The notes: a model not told the origin generated them from the sequence alone. A stretch of 61,688 nt of DNA from an uncultured Bacteroidales bacterium (GCA_902780495.1 CACZFM010000010.1:1-61688); one strand, 5' to 3'. Positions 1-9,800 are shown, numbered from the stretch's first letter. A program made the numbers and translations.

Positions 1-234
1 ATCATTGCATTACAAAGAAAATGCAATAAAAATGCAAAAAAGTTGCATTTCAGGTGATAGATTTTGCCTCTTTTTTGCATTATATATGGAGGGGTATCTT
101 TTAAACATGCCCCAAATAAAAAATCGAGATACCGATAATGGACCGAAAATGGACCGAGTGTCATCCTATTTCGCCATCTTTTGTGTCGTTCAACCTTAAA
201 CTTTAAACATTAAACCAAAAATCTTTGATTTTTC
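1..234. other. Non-coding A+T-rich stretch with TTGCAT repeats
   Basis: No gene is supported here. The only open frame (64 codons from base 5) is low-complexity and has no recognisable domain. The stretch has several TTGCAT/ATGCAA words, including an inverted pair near 32-51 (AAATGCAA ... TTGCATTT) that could be a weak hairpin, and a TTTAAAC-rich run at 190-222 that resembles one at about 9850-9876. Confidence 0.5.
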
Positions 235-265
235 TTGCATATCTCAAAAAAAAGCAGTACCTTTG
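235..265 (+). promoter_or_regulatory. Promoter of the metal-efflux operon
   Basis: TTG at 235-237, exactly 20 bases, then TACCTTTG at 258-265 followed by CA. This matches the Bacteroides consensus (TTTG, 19-21, TAnnTTTG). An A8 run lies in the spacer. Transcription should start near 272, about 38 bases before the first gene. Confidence 0.85.
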
Positions 266-309
266 CACCCGATTTCGAAAGTGGGGAAACAACGAAGGAG
301 CATCAACGC

Positions 310-678
310 ATGAAACATCTATATCCATATAGTCGCAAACTGTCAGCCTTTCTGCTGGCTGTGCTGTTTTGTGTCTATTACACGGATTTACGGATGTGTA
401 TGCACACCCACATCATCAATGATGTCTACATCGTGCATTCGCATTTTCATGCCTCCACTCACCATGACTCGCCGGATGGCGCACACACCGCAGGGCAATT
501 ATATTTTCTGGATTTATTCCAGTCGGAGTTTGTGCTTTGCCTGACGGCAGGTTTGCTCTTGCTGCTGGCAGTGCGTCCCTTGCTTTCCCGCTTGTTGGAG
601 CATGATTGCCTCTTAGGTTTGCAATGTGTTTGTCGGCACACCAGGTTACGGGCTCCTCCGGCGTACAATAATCTGTAA
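310..678 (+). CDS. Small His-rich membrane protein, first gene of metal-efflux operon
   Basis: A 122-residue protein of no family I recognise. The ATG at 310 is preferred because it lies about 40 bases after the predicted transcription start; the longer open frame would begin inside the promoter. An N-terminal hydrophobic segment (about residues 11-24) is followed by a His-rich stretch (about 31-60, with HTH, HSHFH and HH) and a second hydrophobic segment (about 75-92), so the His-rich loop probably faces the periplasm. Such a loop suits metal binding. It is 62 bases upstream of the adaptor gene and should be co-transcribed. A role as metal sensor or chaperone for the pump is inference from position and composition. 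Confidence 0.65.
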   Translation: MKHLYPYSRKLSAFLLAVLFCVYYTDLRMCMHTHIINDVYIVHSHFHASTHHDSPDGAHTAGQLYFLDLFQSEFVLCLTAGLLLLLAVRPLLSRLLEHDCLLGLQCVCRHTRLRAPPAYNNL

Positions 679-740
679 GAACAGGCACCCTTACGCCCTG
701 AAACACACAATTATTGTATTACCCATCTTAGTCTTATCAA

Positions 741-1844
741 ATGAAATTTCATATTTACGGCATAGTCTCTTTGTGCCTTGTATTCACGGCATGTCATCGC
801 ACCCGCGAAGCCGCCGACCCCTCATCCGTCATCCATAATGGCGATACCCTTATTGTTCCATCTTCTTCCCCTGTACGGGCAAACATCGTATTGGAAAGCA
901 TCCAAACATCCCCATACAGCCTTTCTTTCACCACCTTTGGCAGTGTCCGTGCCGAAGCGGGCAGACAGGCGGAAGTCGCCGTTCCGATGGACGGAAGAAC
1001 AGGAAAGTGCCTTGTCCGGCAAGGACAGATGGTGCGAGCCGGGCAGCCGCTCTTTGCGTTCCATTCTGCCGACTATGCAGAAGTGGTGAAGAGTTGGTTC
1101 CAAGCCCGTTCCGGCAATAATCTGGCAGCACACAATTTGCGCCGCAAAACCATACTGCACAAAGATGGTGTGGTGTCCGACCGTGAATTGGAGGAGGCCA
1201 AAAACGACGCCGAACAGGCACTGCGCGAACTGCGGCAGGCAGAGAGCGCTTTGGCGGTTCTGGGAGTTGATACAGCATGTCTGTTGAATGGAGGAGACAT
1301 CAACATCGTTGCACCTATCTCAGGAGAAATCATGCGCTGCGAAGTGACCGACGGGCAATATGTCCGTGCGGATGCCGAACCCCTGATAACGATAGCCGAT
1401 CTCAGCCGCGTATGGATAAGTGCGCAACTGAAAGAACAGTATATCAGCAGAGTGCATCGTGATGACAGTGTAACAGTTTTCAGTGATGCCTATCCGGATA
1501 AGCCTGTTTGCGGGAAGATTGTGTATATAGGCGGTATAGTGGACGATGCCACACGGTCAGTGGAAGTGATAGTGGCGTGTGATAATCCCGATAAGCAGCT
1601 GCTTCCGGGTATGTATGTCCGCGCAACCTTCTGTAGTCAAGGGCAACAGGTCTTAGTAATCCCTGCTTCTGCCATCCTGCAAAGCGAACGGGAGAGTTAT
1701 GTATATACAGCCTTGAACGACAGTACCTTCCTGCCGGCTATCGTAGAAGTGCAGTCAGCGGATGAGGAACATGTAGTGGTGAAAAAAGGTCTGACATCCG
1801 GACAGCGAATAGTGACAAAAGGTGGAATCTATTTAATTGACTGA
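741..1844 (+). CDS. RND efflux periplasmic adaptor lipoprotein (CzcB/CusB type)
   Basis: A 367-residue membrane-fusion subunit linking the inner-membrane pump to the outer-membrane channel. It starts with a lipoprotein signal ending FTAC (Cys18). A biotinyl-lipoyl-like half is visible around residues 75-95, a helical hairpin around 110-165 (many Ala/Glu/Arg), the second lipoyl half near 185-215, and a beta-barrel/membrane-proximal region after 230. Length and order fit the HlyD/CusB family. It is followed after 2 bases by the pump gene, so translational coupling is likely. The His-rich N-terminus of some CusB proteins is absent here; the His-rich modules are in the neighbouring proteins instead. 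Confidence 0.9.
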   Translation: MKFHIYGIVSLCLVFTACHRTREAADPSSVIHNGDTLIVPSSSPVRANIVLESIQTSPYSLSFTTFGSVRAEAGRQAEVAVPMDGRTGKCLVRQGQMVRAGQPLFAFHSADYAEVVKSWFQARSGNNLAAHNLRRKTILHKDGVVSDRELEEAKNDAEQALRELRQAESALAVLGVDTACLLNGGDINIVAPISGEIMRCEVTDGQYVRADAEPLITIADLSRVWISAQLKEQYISRVHRDDSVTVFSDAYPDKPVCGKIVYIGGIVDDATRSVEVIVACDNPDKQLLPGMYVRATFCSQGQQVLVIPASAILQSERESYVYTALNDSTFLPAIVEVQSADEEHVVVKKGLTSGQRIVTKGGIYLID

Positions 1845-1846
1845 AC

Positions 1847-4800
1847 ATGACCAAGTTACTGATAAACTGGGTGACCGGTCATCGCGGCTTGGTAATCGCC
1901 CTCTTTTCGCTCATTGCATTGTTGGGCATCTATTCATGGAAGCAATTGCCCGTGGATGCCTATCCGGACATTGCGGATGTGACAGTGCAGGTGGTTACGC
2001 AGGTTCCCGGTCTGGCAGCGGAAGAAATAGAACAGCAAATCACCATCCCGTTGGAGCGCGCCCTGAACGGCACGCCAGGGCTGACGATGATGCGTAGCAA
2101 GAACACCTTCGGTCTCTCTACCGTTATTCTGATTTTCAAGGATGGGGTGGATGATTACTGGGCACGCCAACGGGTGCGTGAACGCATAGAGGGAGTGGAC
2201 CTTCCGTATGATGCCGAACCGGAACTCAATCCGCTTACTTCTCCCACAGGTGAGATTTATCGTTATATTCTGGTGAGCGAAAACACCGACCTTCGTACCT
2301 TGACCGATTTAAATAAATGGGTTATCATCCCTCGCCTTCGCCGCATACAAGGTGTGGCGGATGTTAGCAACTATGGAGGTATTACGACCCAATATCAAGT
2401 GGAACTTGACCCCGAACGCATGGAGCGTTATGGCGTTTCCCTTGCCGAAGTGGAAGATGCCATTCTCGCTAACAATGCCAATGCGGGCGGCAGTATGCTT
2501 GATCGCGGTGAACTTAGCTATGTGGTGCGCGGCGTAGGGCTTGTGCATGACTTGGACGAGATGCGCCGTATCGTTGTCCGTACGCAGAACGGACAACCCG
2601 TATTTCTCAGTGATTTGGGAGAGATATGCTACGGCAATCTGGAGAGAAAAGGTGCCTTGGGCTATGATGACGATTCCCTTCACCAAACCGATGGGGTGGA
2701 AGGTATTGTGCAAATGCTGCGTTACCAAAATCCGTCCGCTGTGCTGGAAGAAGTACATGCCGCCGTGGAGGAACTCAATACCTCCGTTTTGCCGGAAGGG
2801 GTACGCATCAAACCGGTGATGGACCGCACTCACTTGGTCAATACGACCTTAGCCACCGTATCCCACACCCTGCTGTTCGGAATGATATTGGTAATCTTGG
2901 TGCTGTTGGCTTTCTTGGGAAGCCCTCGTGCTGCCTTGTTGGTGGCATTGGCGATTCCTGTCTCTTTGTTGGTGGCATTTATCCTGATGCATTTCACAGG
3001 CGTTCCTGCTAATCTGTTATCGCTTGGGGCTATCGATTTCGGTATTCTGGTAGATGGTGCGATAGTGATGGCGGAAACCGTGATTCGTGCACGCGAAGAC
3101 CATCCGCTACAGCCCTTGCAACGGGAATCTACGGTAGAGCGTATGGCAGCAGTGGCCAAGCCTATCTTCTTTGCCACACTCATTATCATTATCGCTTACA
3201 TGCCGCTATTTGCCTTCCAGCGTATTGAGCGCAAACTCTTTACCCCGATGGCCTTTACGGTTGGTTATGCCCTTATCGGAGCAATGATGACATCTTTGCT
3301 CTTGGTTCCAGGCATGGCGTATGCCATTTACCGCAAGCCTGACCGCATATTCCATAATCGTCTGATGGAGCGTCTCACAGCCGCCTATCACCGACAAACA
3401 GACAAATTGTTGCGCACTCCTTTCCGCATATTCCCGCCTATTGCTGCAATCCTGTTGGTAGTGGTAGGTCTGACGGTAGCCGTGGGTAAGGATTTCTTGC
3501 CCGAACTGGATGAAGGGGGTATATGGATACAGGTACAGGCGCCCTATGGTATCTCCCTGGAACGATCACAACAGTTTGCAGACACTCTGCGTTCACGACT
3601 CAAGCAGTTTGATGAGGTGACCTACGTAATGACCCAGGTGGGCCGTGACGATGAAGGTGCAGAGGCATTCACCAGTTCTCATATTGAGGTGTGCGTGGGA
3701 CTACGCCCGTATAAAGAGTGGCGTTTCGGCCGAACCAAAGCCGATTTGGTGACGGATATGGAAACGATGATTGCCGGTATGCCGGGCTATAAGGCAGGTT
3801 TCTCGCAGCCTATCATTGACATGGTGATGGACCAGATTGCCGGTTCCCATTCGGATTTGGCAGTCAAGGTATATGGAGAAAATCAGGAAGAAGCACGGCG
3901 GATCGCCACGGACATCATCGCACGTGTGCGGAATATCAAAGGTGCGACGGATGTAGTAATCGACCAGGAACCGCCATTGCCGCAACTGCAGATAGAGGTG
4001 GACCGTGAACGCGTGGCACAATACGGACTTAATGTGTCCGATGTCAGCCGCTTATTGGAAGTGGCAGTGGGAGGTAGAGCCGTATCCGAAGTGTATGTGG
4101 ACGGCAAGACCTACGATGTTACATGCCGCTATCGTCAGGATGTGCGCCAAACGCCGGAACAGATAGGAGAACTTTTGCTTACCTCTTCCACCGGCGCAAA
4201 GATACCTCTCTCGCAAGTAGCGCATATACACACCACCCTTGGTGCCTCCACACTGACACGCGAGATGAACCGTCGCCATCTCACAGTGCGCATCAACATC
4301 CGTGGACGCGACTTGACATCCTTCTTGGAAGAAGCGCGACGGGCCATTGCCGACATACCGTACGACCACCAACAATATGCCGTTCGCTGGGATGGACAGT
4401 TCGAAAACCAGCGGCGTGCATACATGCGCTTGGGGGTAGTTATCCCGTTCGTTCTGGCAGTGATGTTCCTACTGATGTTTGCGGTCTTCGGAAGGTTCCG
4501 TCAAGCCGGACTGTTAATAGCCCTTCTTCCGCTCTCGTTGTTAGGCGGCCTGACGGCATTAGTGGTGCGTGGTATGTCATTCAATGTCTCATCGGCAGTG
4601 GGTTTCATAGCCTTGTTCGGACTTACTATCCAGAACGGTGTCATTATGCTGGCACATATCAACGACTTGCGCCGGAAAGGATTCTCCCTCAACCGTGCCG
4701 TACGCCAAGGGTCGGCAGACCGGCTGCGGCCGGTACTGATGACGGCCTCTGTAGCAATAATCGGCCTCTTGCCGGCTTCACTGGCAACAGGTATTGGCTC

Positions 4801-4948
4801 AGACGTACAGCGTCCGTTGGCTACGGTCATCGTGTACGGACTGCTTTGCTCCACAGCCATTACCCTCTACGTACTACCTGCTTTGTATTATCTTGTTGAG
4901 CGCCGAGCGCTCGTTCAATATCGTGATCACCATGAAACGACAGATTAG
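1847..4948 (+). CDS. czcA: Heavy-metal efflux RND transporter, CzcA family
   Basis: A 1033-residue proton-driven RND pump of the inner membrane that expels metal cations via the adaptor and outer-membrane channel encoded on either side. The first transmembrane helix is at about residues 12-29 and is followed by the family's periplasmic PVDAYPDI segment. Transmembrane helix 4 carries DFGILVDGAIVMAE with Asp397, Asp403 and Glu410; this D-D-E pattern is that of divalent-cation (Co/Zn/Cd/Ni) pumps rather than the Cu/Ag subgroup, which has a different helix-4 motif. Substrate class is therefore inferred to be a divalent metal. The 3' end overlaps the next start by 17 bases. Length is typical. Confidence 0.93.
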   Translation: MTKLLINWVTGHRGLVIALFSLIALLGIYSWKQLPVDAYPDIADVTVQVVTQVPGLAAEEIEQQITIPLERALNGTPGLTMMRSKNTFGLSTVILIFKDGVDDYWARQRVRERIEGVDLPYDAEPELNPLTSPTGEIYRYILVSENTDLRTLTDLNKWVIIPRLRRIQGVADVSNYGGITTQYQVELDPERMERYGVSLAEVEDAILANNANAGGSMLDRGELSYVVRGVGLVHDLDEMRRIVVRTQNGQPVFLSDLGEICYGNLERKGALGYDDDSLHQTDGVEGIVQMLRYQNPSAVLEEVHAAVEELNTSVLPEGVRIKPVMDRTHLVNTTLATVSHTLLFGMILVILVLLAFLGSPRAALLVALAIPVSLLVAFILMHFTGVPANLLSLGAIDFGILVDGAIVMAETVIRAREDHPLQPLQRESTVERMAAVAKPIFFATLIIIIAYMPLFAFQRIERKLFTPMAFTVGYALIGAMMTSLLLVPGMAYAIYRKPDRIFHNRLMERLTAAYHRQTDKLLRTPFRIFPPIAAILLVVVGLTVAVGKDFLPELDEGGIWIQVQAPYGISLERSQQFADTLRSRLKQFDEVTYVMTQVGRDDEGAEAFTSSHIEVCVGLRPYKEWRFGRTKADLVTDMETMIAGMPGYKAGFSQPIIDMVMDQIAGSHSDLAVKVYGENQEEARRIATDIIARVRNIKGATDVVIDQEPPLPQLQIEVDRERVAQYGLNVSDVSRLLEVAVGGRAVSEVYVDGKTYDVTCRYRQDVRQTPEQIGELLLTSSTGAKIPLSQVAHIHTTLGASTLTREMNRRHLTVRINIRGRDLTSFLEEARRAIADIPYDHQQYAVRWDGQFENQRRAYMRLGVVIPFVLAVMFLLMFAVFGRFRQAGLLIALLPLSLLGGLTALVVRGMSFNVSSAVGFIALFGLTIQNGVIMLAHINDLRRKGFSLNRAVRQGSADRLRPVLMTASVAIIGLLPASLATGIGSDVQRPLATVIVYGLLCSTAITLYVLPALYYLVERRALVQYRDHHETTD

Positions 4949-6170
4949 TTTGTTCCTCTTGCTTGTGTCTGCATGGACGGCAAGGGCGATTGTATTACCC
5001 GATTACACTACCTTTCTGCATAAAGTCGCCGAGCAGAATGCCGGTTATCTGGCTGAACAGTGTCAGATTGATGTAGCATTGGCGCAGCAGGAAGCTGCAC
5101 GGGTGTTCCGTGATCCGGAAGTGGGATTCTCGTATGGCAATAACCAAGACTGGAATCTCCGTATGGGTCAATCGATTGCAGCAGAATTGTCCTATACTGT
5201 GCCGTTGGGCGGAGAGCGCAGTGCTAATATGGGAGTGGCAAATGCAGAACTGGAAGTCACGCGCGCAGCCGTTGCGGATTATTTCCGCAATCTTCAACAG
5301 TCGGCAGCCGAAGCGTATGCCAATGCATGGTTGGCGGTCAATAAAGCGAAGTTGTTGCACGAGACCTGGCTTTCTTTCCTGAGTGTGGCGCATGGGGACA
5401 GCCTCCGCTGGGTGGCAGGAGATGTCACAGAGGCGGTAGCGATACAATCGGCCGTTGAAGCACATGTGTATATGCACCGATGGCTGAATGCCGATGCCGA
5501 GCGGCTGAACGCATTGGCAGCGTTGGCTAATCTGATAGGCGGCGAACCCGTGGAGGATTTGCAGGACTCGCTTTTGCCGATTGCCCCCCTTCCCGCTTTG
5601 TCATTGGAGGATTTGAAGAACCAAGCCATCCGTTGCCGTGCGGATCTCATCCACGCAACGGCAGAACATAGATTGACGGAGCAGCAGTTACGGGTAGTCC
5701 GTGCATCAAATGCACCGGAACTTACCTTTACGGCAGGATATGAATACGCTACGCGTGTGCGGAACGAAGAAGCGCCTGCCCCGCCTTATCATGGCTTCTC
5801 GGTAGGAGTAGCCATACCGTTGAAGTTCTCCTCGCTCAACAATGGTAATGTCCGTGCCGCCCAAGCGGGGGTCCGTTACGCCGAGCATAATTGCCGTGCG
5901 TTGGAGTTGCAGATTCACATGGAAGTAGAACAGGCATATAACACATGGAAAGTGGCTTCTCTGATGCTTACGCATAGCCATCACCATATTCTGGAGGATG
6001 CCGAACGTGTGCTGCAAAAGAACACAGAAAGCTATCAACTGGGCGAAACATCGCTGTTTGAATTGGTGGCAGCCCGCACGGCATATAACGATTTGCAGTT
6101 GGCATATCTGGAAGATTATGCCGAGTTGTTCACCGCCCGTGCAGCCCTTGCCGCTGCAATAGGCGAATAA
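4932..6170 (+). CDS. TolC/CusC-type outer-membrane efflux protein
   Basis: A 412-residue outer-membrane channel protein completing the tripartite efflux system. The start at 4932 gives a clean signal peptide (MKRQISLF ... ARA) of about 19 residues; the longer open frame from 4794 overlaps the pump gene by 155 bases and lacks a signal. The mature protein has two long helical halves rich in Ala, Gln and Glu (about 35-200 and 230-405), as in outer-membrane efflux proteins, including a GETSLFELVAARTAYNDL stretch typical of the second repeat. The start overlaps the pump stop by 17 bases, implying coupling. Confidence 0.9.
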   Translation: MKRQISLFLLLVSAWTARAIVLPDYTTFLHKVAEQNAGYLAEQCQIDVALAQQEAARVFRDPEVGFSYGNNQDWNLRMGQSIAAELSYTVPLGGERSANMGVANAELEVTRAAVADYFRNLQQSAAEAYANAWLAVNKAKLLHETWLSFLSVAHGDSLRWVAGDVTEAVAIQSAVEAHVYMHRWLNADAERLNALAALANLIGGEPVEDLQDSLLPIAPLPALSLEDLKNQAIRCRADLIHATAEHRLTEQQLRVVRASNAPELTFTAGYEYATRVRNEEAPAPPYHGFSVGVAIPLKFSSLNNGNVRAAQAGVRYAEHNCRALELQIHMEVEQAYNTWKVASLMLTHSHHHILEDAERVLQKNTESYQLGETSLFELVAARTAYNDLQLAYLEDYAELFTARAALAAAIGE

Positions 6171-6185
6171 AATAAAACCGATACT

Positions 6186-8498
6186 ATGCGCAAAACAATT
6201 GTATTCTTGATATTGCTCTGTTTATGTTGCTCTGCATATAGTCAGATAAGCGGTATCGTACTGGATGAACACGGGGAACCTTTGGTGGGTGCAAGTGTTT
6301 ACTGGGTAAACACTACGGCTGGGACAGCCACCGACATGGACGGCGCGTTCACCCTGATGCCTGTACGCACTACCAATCGTTTGGTGGCTAGTTTTGTGGG
6401 ATGCCATTCCGACACCATTACAGTGCTTAACCGCGAGCCATTGACCATTGTACTGATTGATGAAGCAGTGCTGGATGAAGTAACCATCAGTGAAAGGCGT
6501 ATCGGAGTGTTGCGAAACCGTCTCTCTGCCTTTGACACACAGACCATTGGTGCAGACGAACTGTGCCGTGCCGCATGTTGCAACCTGAGCGAAGCGTTTG
6601 AGACAAACGCATCGGTGGATGTGGCCTATTCGGATGCAGCCACAGGTGCCAAACAAATACGTCTGTTAGGGTTAAGCGGCACGTACGTACAACTACTGCA
6701 AGAAAACACGCCCGCCGTACGTGGACTGGCGCAGAATTTCGGCATGGAATACATACCGGGATCGTGGATGAATTCCATACAGGTGAGCAAAGGAACGGCT
6801 TCCGTCATCAACGGCTATGAAGCCACATCGGGACAAATCAATGTAGAACTGCTTAAACCACAGACACAGAATCCATTGTCAATCAATTTGATGTTCACTA
6901 GCCATGTGCGTGCCGAAGCGGATATTACAGGAGGTTGGGAAATCCCCTTGCACGGCGAAACGCACGAGCATCATCATCATTCCGGTGAACATCATCACCA
7001 CGAATCGCTCTACACCGGCATCCTGGCACATTATCAAGGCAAATATATCACCATGGATGACAACCACGATTCCTTTGCCGATATGCCGAAAACGCAGAAT
7101 GCCAATATCGCCAACCGTTGGGTTTACAAACACGATGATTATACTTTCCAGGCTTTTGTGCGTGGGTTGTACGACAGGAGACGAGGCGGACAGATGGCGG
7201 ATTCTATTGCTAATCCCTACCGAATTAACCTGAATACATGGCGCGTGGAAGGCTTTCTGAAGAACGGCTATGTATTTGACGAAGAGAGTGGTTCGTCCAT
7301 TGCGCTCATCACCTCACTCAGTTACCATGATTTGGATAACACCTACGGACTCCGCAACTGGAAAGCCGGACAACTCAACGCGTACCTCAATGCTCTCTAT
7401 CAGGGGAACTGGGAAGGCGGAGGCTTGATAGACAACGACCATCGCTTGAGTGCAGGCCTGTCGGTCAACTACGACAAATACAACGAACGTCTCTCCGCCG
7501 GCTCGGTATCGCTATTGGAGGAGATGGACAATCTCAACCGTGAAGAAGTGACTGCCGGCATCTTTGCCGAATATGATTATACTTATTCGGATATGCTCTC
7601 ATTGGTAGCCGGAGTACGTGGCGATTACTCCACGCGCTATGGCTTCTTCTGTACACCGCGCATGAACATACGCTATACTCCTTGGCAGTGGTGGACCCTG
7701 CGAGGGAGTGTAGGAATGGGCTATCGTTCGCCAAACGCCATTGCAGACAATGCCTTTATATTGCCATCCAGCCGCAAGATAGGCATCACTACCAATATCA
7801 AACAAGAGAAGGCAGTCAATGCCGGTATCAGCACCACATTCTATATACCTTTGGGCAAGAGAGAACTGCAATTGTCGGCAGAATACTATTACACTCATTT
7901 CCTCAATTCGCTCGTCATTGATATGGACCAAGATGCCCATGCCGTCCATCTGTACAACCAAACCGATATAAACGGTCGTTCATTCGCTCACAGCGCACAA
8001 ATAGAAGCCACAATGGAAGTTCTGCGAGGATGGACATGGACGGCAGCCTTCCGTTGGACCGATGTGGAGCAGACCACCATTGACCCTAACGGCAATGCCC
8101 GCCTCCGTCAAAAGGCACTTACCAACCGCTATAAGGGTGTCATTACTACCAGTTATCAAACTCCGCGCCGAACGTGGCAATTCGATGTGACTGCGCAGTT
8201 CAACGGCATAGGCCGTATGCCGGATGGTTTTACCGCTATGGGAGACCTGAAAGGGGGGTATGGCACCCCACGAACTATCACCTGGTATCCGCAACTCATG
8301 GCGCAAGTTACCAAATACTTCCGCACATGCAGTGTGTATGTGGGAGCAGAGAATATGACCAACTTCTCGCAATATTCGCCTATCGTGGATAGTTTCAACC
8401 CCTATGGGGCAGACTTTGATGCTTCCATGGTCTGTGCCCCTATTGATGGCTGGATGGCATATATCGGCTTCCGATACGATCTCCACCGTCCGGAATGA
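6186..8498 (+). CDS. TonB-dependent receptor with His-rich loop, last gene of metal operon
   Basis: A 770-residue outer-membrane receptor. Order: signal peptide (1-20), carboxypeptidase-regulatory-like beta domain (about 20-105, starting ISGIVLDEHGEPLVGA), plug (about 110-230), then a 22-strand-type barrel ending in an aromatic/charged C-terminus. Residues 260-272 form a His cluster (HEHHHHSGEHHHH) in the first barrel region, probably an exposed loop that binds metal. It begins 15 bases after the channel gene. A receptor for import inside an efflux operon is unusual; it may recover a metal complex or move a metallophore. The direction of transport is inference. Confidence 0.88.
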   Translation: MRKTIVFLILLCLCCSAYSQISGIVLDEHGEPLVGASVYWVNTTAGTATDMDGAFTLMPVRTTNRLVASFVGCHSDTITVLNREPLTIVLIDEAVLDEVTISERRIGVLRNRLSAFDTQTIGADELCRAACCNLSEAFETNASVDVAYSDAATGAKQIRLLGLSGTYVQLLQENTPAVRGLAQNFGMEYIPGSWMNSIQVSKGTASVINGYEATSGQINVELLKPQTQNPLSINLMFTSHVRAEADITGGWEIPLHGETHEHHHHSGEHHHHESLYTGILAHYQGKYITMDDNHDSFADMPKTQNANIANRWVYKHDDYTFQAFVRGLYDRRRGGQMADSIANPYRINLNTWRVEGFLKNGYVFDEESGSSIALITSLSYHDLDNTYGLRNWKAGQLNAYLNALYQGNWEGGGLIDNDHRLSAGLSVNYDKYNERLSAGSVSLLEEMDNLNREEVTAGIFAEYDYTYSDMLSLVAGVRGDYSTRYGFFCTPRMNIRYTPWQWWTLRGSVGMGYRSPNAIADNAFILPSSRKIGITTNIKQEKAVNAGISTTFYIPLGKRELQLSAEYYYTHFLNSLVIDMDQDAHAVHLYNQTDINGRSFAHSAQIEATMEVLRGWTWTAAFRWTDVEQTTIDPNGNARLRQKALTNRYKGVITTSYQTPRRTWQFDVTAQFNGIGRMPDGFTAMGDLKGGYGTPRTITWYPQLMAQVTKYFRTCSVYVGAENMTNFSQYSPIVDSFNPYGADFDASMVCAPIDGWMAYIGFRYDLHRPE

Positions 8499-8516
8499 GG
8501 ATGTTGATAATTCCGG

Positions 8517-9689
8517 TTAGGCGTTTTGAGTTTCGGCATTGTCGCCCTGTACGGCATATTCACCCGGGGTGAGGCCTGTTTCACGCACAAAGACCCGGCT
8601 GAACATAGTAGGAGAAGAGAAGCCGCATTGTTCGGCTATATCCTGAATCTGCATATCCGGATTTTTTCGTATCAGCCGTTTGGCTTCAGCAATACGATAG
8701 TTGGTCACAAACTGATAGAAATTACAGCCGTATGCTGCGTTGATGAATCGTGACAAGTAGGTTCTGTTCATGGGCAAGACCTGATGCAAATCCACCAACC
8801 TGAACTCAGGGTCCCGATAGGGTTTCTCCTTGTTCATCCACTCCTCAAGGATCGCCCTGTTTTCTTCAATGGACGGGTCAAGCTCTTCTTCCGTTTGCGG
8901 TTCTTCTTCCGGTTCAACAGGTATAACTTTCTTTCGGCGAACCATTTTCCAAGGGTCAGGTCGGAACACAATCTGCTCTGTGCTATATGCCAGCATAAAG
9001 AGCAAGAGCCATAGGGTGGTGAACATACGGGGTGTGCTGGCCTTAAAACTCATCACAATGTAACTTCCGCCAATGGTCAAGTACATGGTAAGGTATTTCA
9101 CAATCCACTGCTGGTCGATATTATCCATTGAGGAATAGTTCTCTTCACACCATGTGCGGTAGGCGCGTATGTGCATAGTCAGAAATCCTACGAGAACAAC
9201 CGGATAGAAAGCTAAGACAAGGTGTAAATCCACGGGCAACAAATAATCTACCACCCCGACAATAAAGACAGGAAGAAGGTGAAGAACCGAACGCCGGACG
9301 TTCAACCATCCCGGACGCAACATTTCGGCAGGGTAAATCAATAGCAGCCAGGCATAGAAGTTACCGATGACGAGTTCCCAACCTTTGAGGCTCAATATGC
9401 CGGTCTCCGAGCGTTGTGCATCGTACGCAATCAGTCGCATCAGGAGAAGTGTTGCCAACACCGTCCAGAAGAGCAGGACAAATGCCCACAACTTACGCGC
9501 ACGCATACCATCGTGGTGGCGCCAGACCAAGCAAGCGCCAAACAGACCAACTGTTGCGATACAACCATTCAATATCTGACTAATGCCGTTCCTAAATAAC
9601 TCGTCAGGGATAAAATCCGCCAGCCAGTAACTGAGTTGTACACAGGCTAACAATACGATAGCGAACACAACATTCGATTCGTACTCCAT
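8517..9689 (-). CDS. Membrane-bound AraC-family regulator
   Basis: A 390-residue protein with about seven hydrophobic segments (1-230), a charged Glu/Pro linker (about 245-270) and a C-terminal AraC-type helix-turn-helix domain (about 285-380; the second helix-turn-helix holds IQDIAEQCGFSSPTMFSRVF). It probably senses a signal in the membrane and controls transcription directly, most likely of the convergent metal operon whose end is 18 bases away. I chose ATG 9689 because GGAGG stands 6-10 bases before it. An in-frame ATG at 9761 would add 24 residues read through an 11-G tract. Both starts are downstream of one promoter, so the tract lies inside the transcript. Confidence 0.85.
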   Translation of the reverse strand: MEYESNVVFAIVLLACVQLSYWLADFIPDELFRNGISQILNGCIATVGLFGACLVWRHHDGMRARKLWAFVLLFWTVLATLLLMRLIAYDAQRSETGILSLKGWELVIGNFYAWLLLIYPAEMLRPGWLNVRRSVLHLLPVFIVGVVDYLLPVDLHLVLAFYPVVLVGFLTMHIRAYRTWCEENYSSMDNIDQQWIVKYLTMYLTIGGSYIVMSFKASTPRMFTTLWLLLFMLAYSTEQIVFRPDPWKMVRRKKVIPVEPEEEPQTEEELDPSIEENRAILEEWMNKEKPYRDPEFRLVDLHQVLPMNRTYLSRFINAAYGCNFYQFVTNYRIAEAKRLIRKNPDMQIQDIAEQCGFSSPTMFSRVFVRETGLTPGEYAVQGDNAETQNA

Positions 9690-9714
9690 ATATATCCTCC
9701 GCGGATTCAATTTA

Positions 9715-9725
9715 CCCCCCCCCCC
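9715..9725 (-). repeat. G11 homopolymer tract in regulator leader
   Basis: Eleven consecutive C on the plus strand, hence G11 in the transcript. It is 25-36 bases before the preferred start and inside the upstream frame that opens at 9761. With 11 G the upstream frame runs into the regulator; with 10 G it stops at TGA, and with 12 G it stops at TAA right after the tract. Such tracts are slippage-prone. Confidence 0.8.
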
Positions 9726-9800
9726 GTAATTGTCTGATAATGTGTCTTTTGCGTGTTTCATTTATCTTTTAATTCTATGCCAGATGGCCAAAAAAGCGTG

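Noticed and set aside
5..199. A 64-codon frame at the window start
   Set aside because: A+T-rich, no domain, no ribosome-binding site or promoter that fits.
4123..4899. A 258-codon frame overlapping the RND pump gene
   Set aside because: Same strand, different frame, low-complexity Arg/His/Ser-rich product; the pump frame is unambiguous.
4794..4931. N-terminal extension of the TolC-type protein
   Set aside because: It lies within the pump gene and removes the signal peptide from the N-terminus; ATG 4932 is far better.
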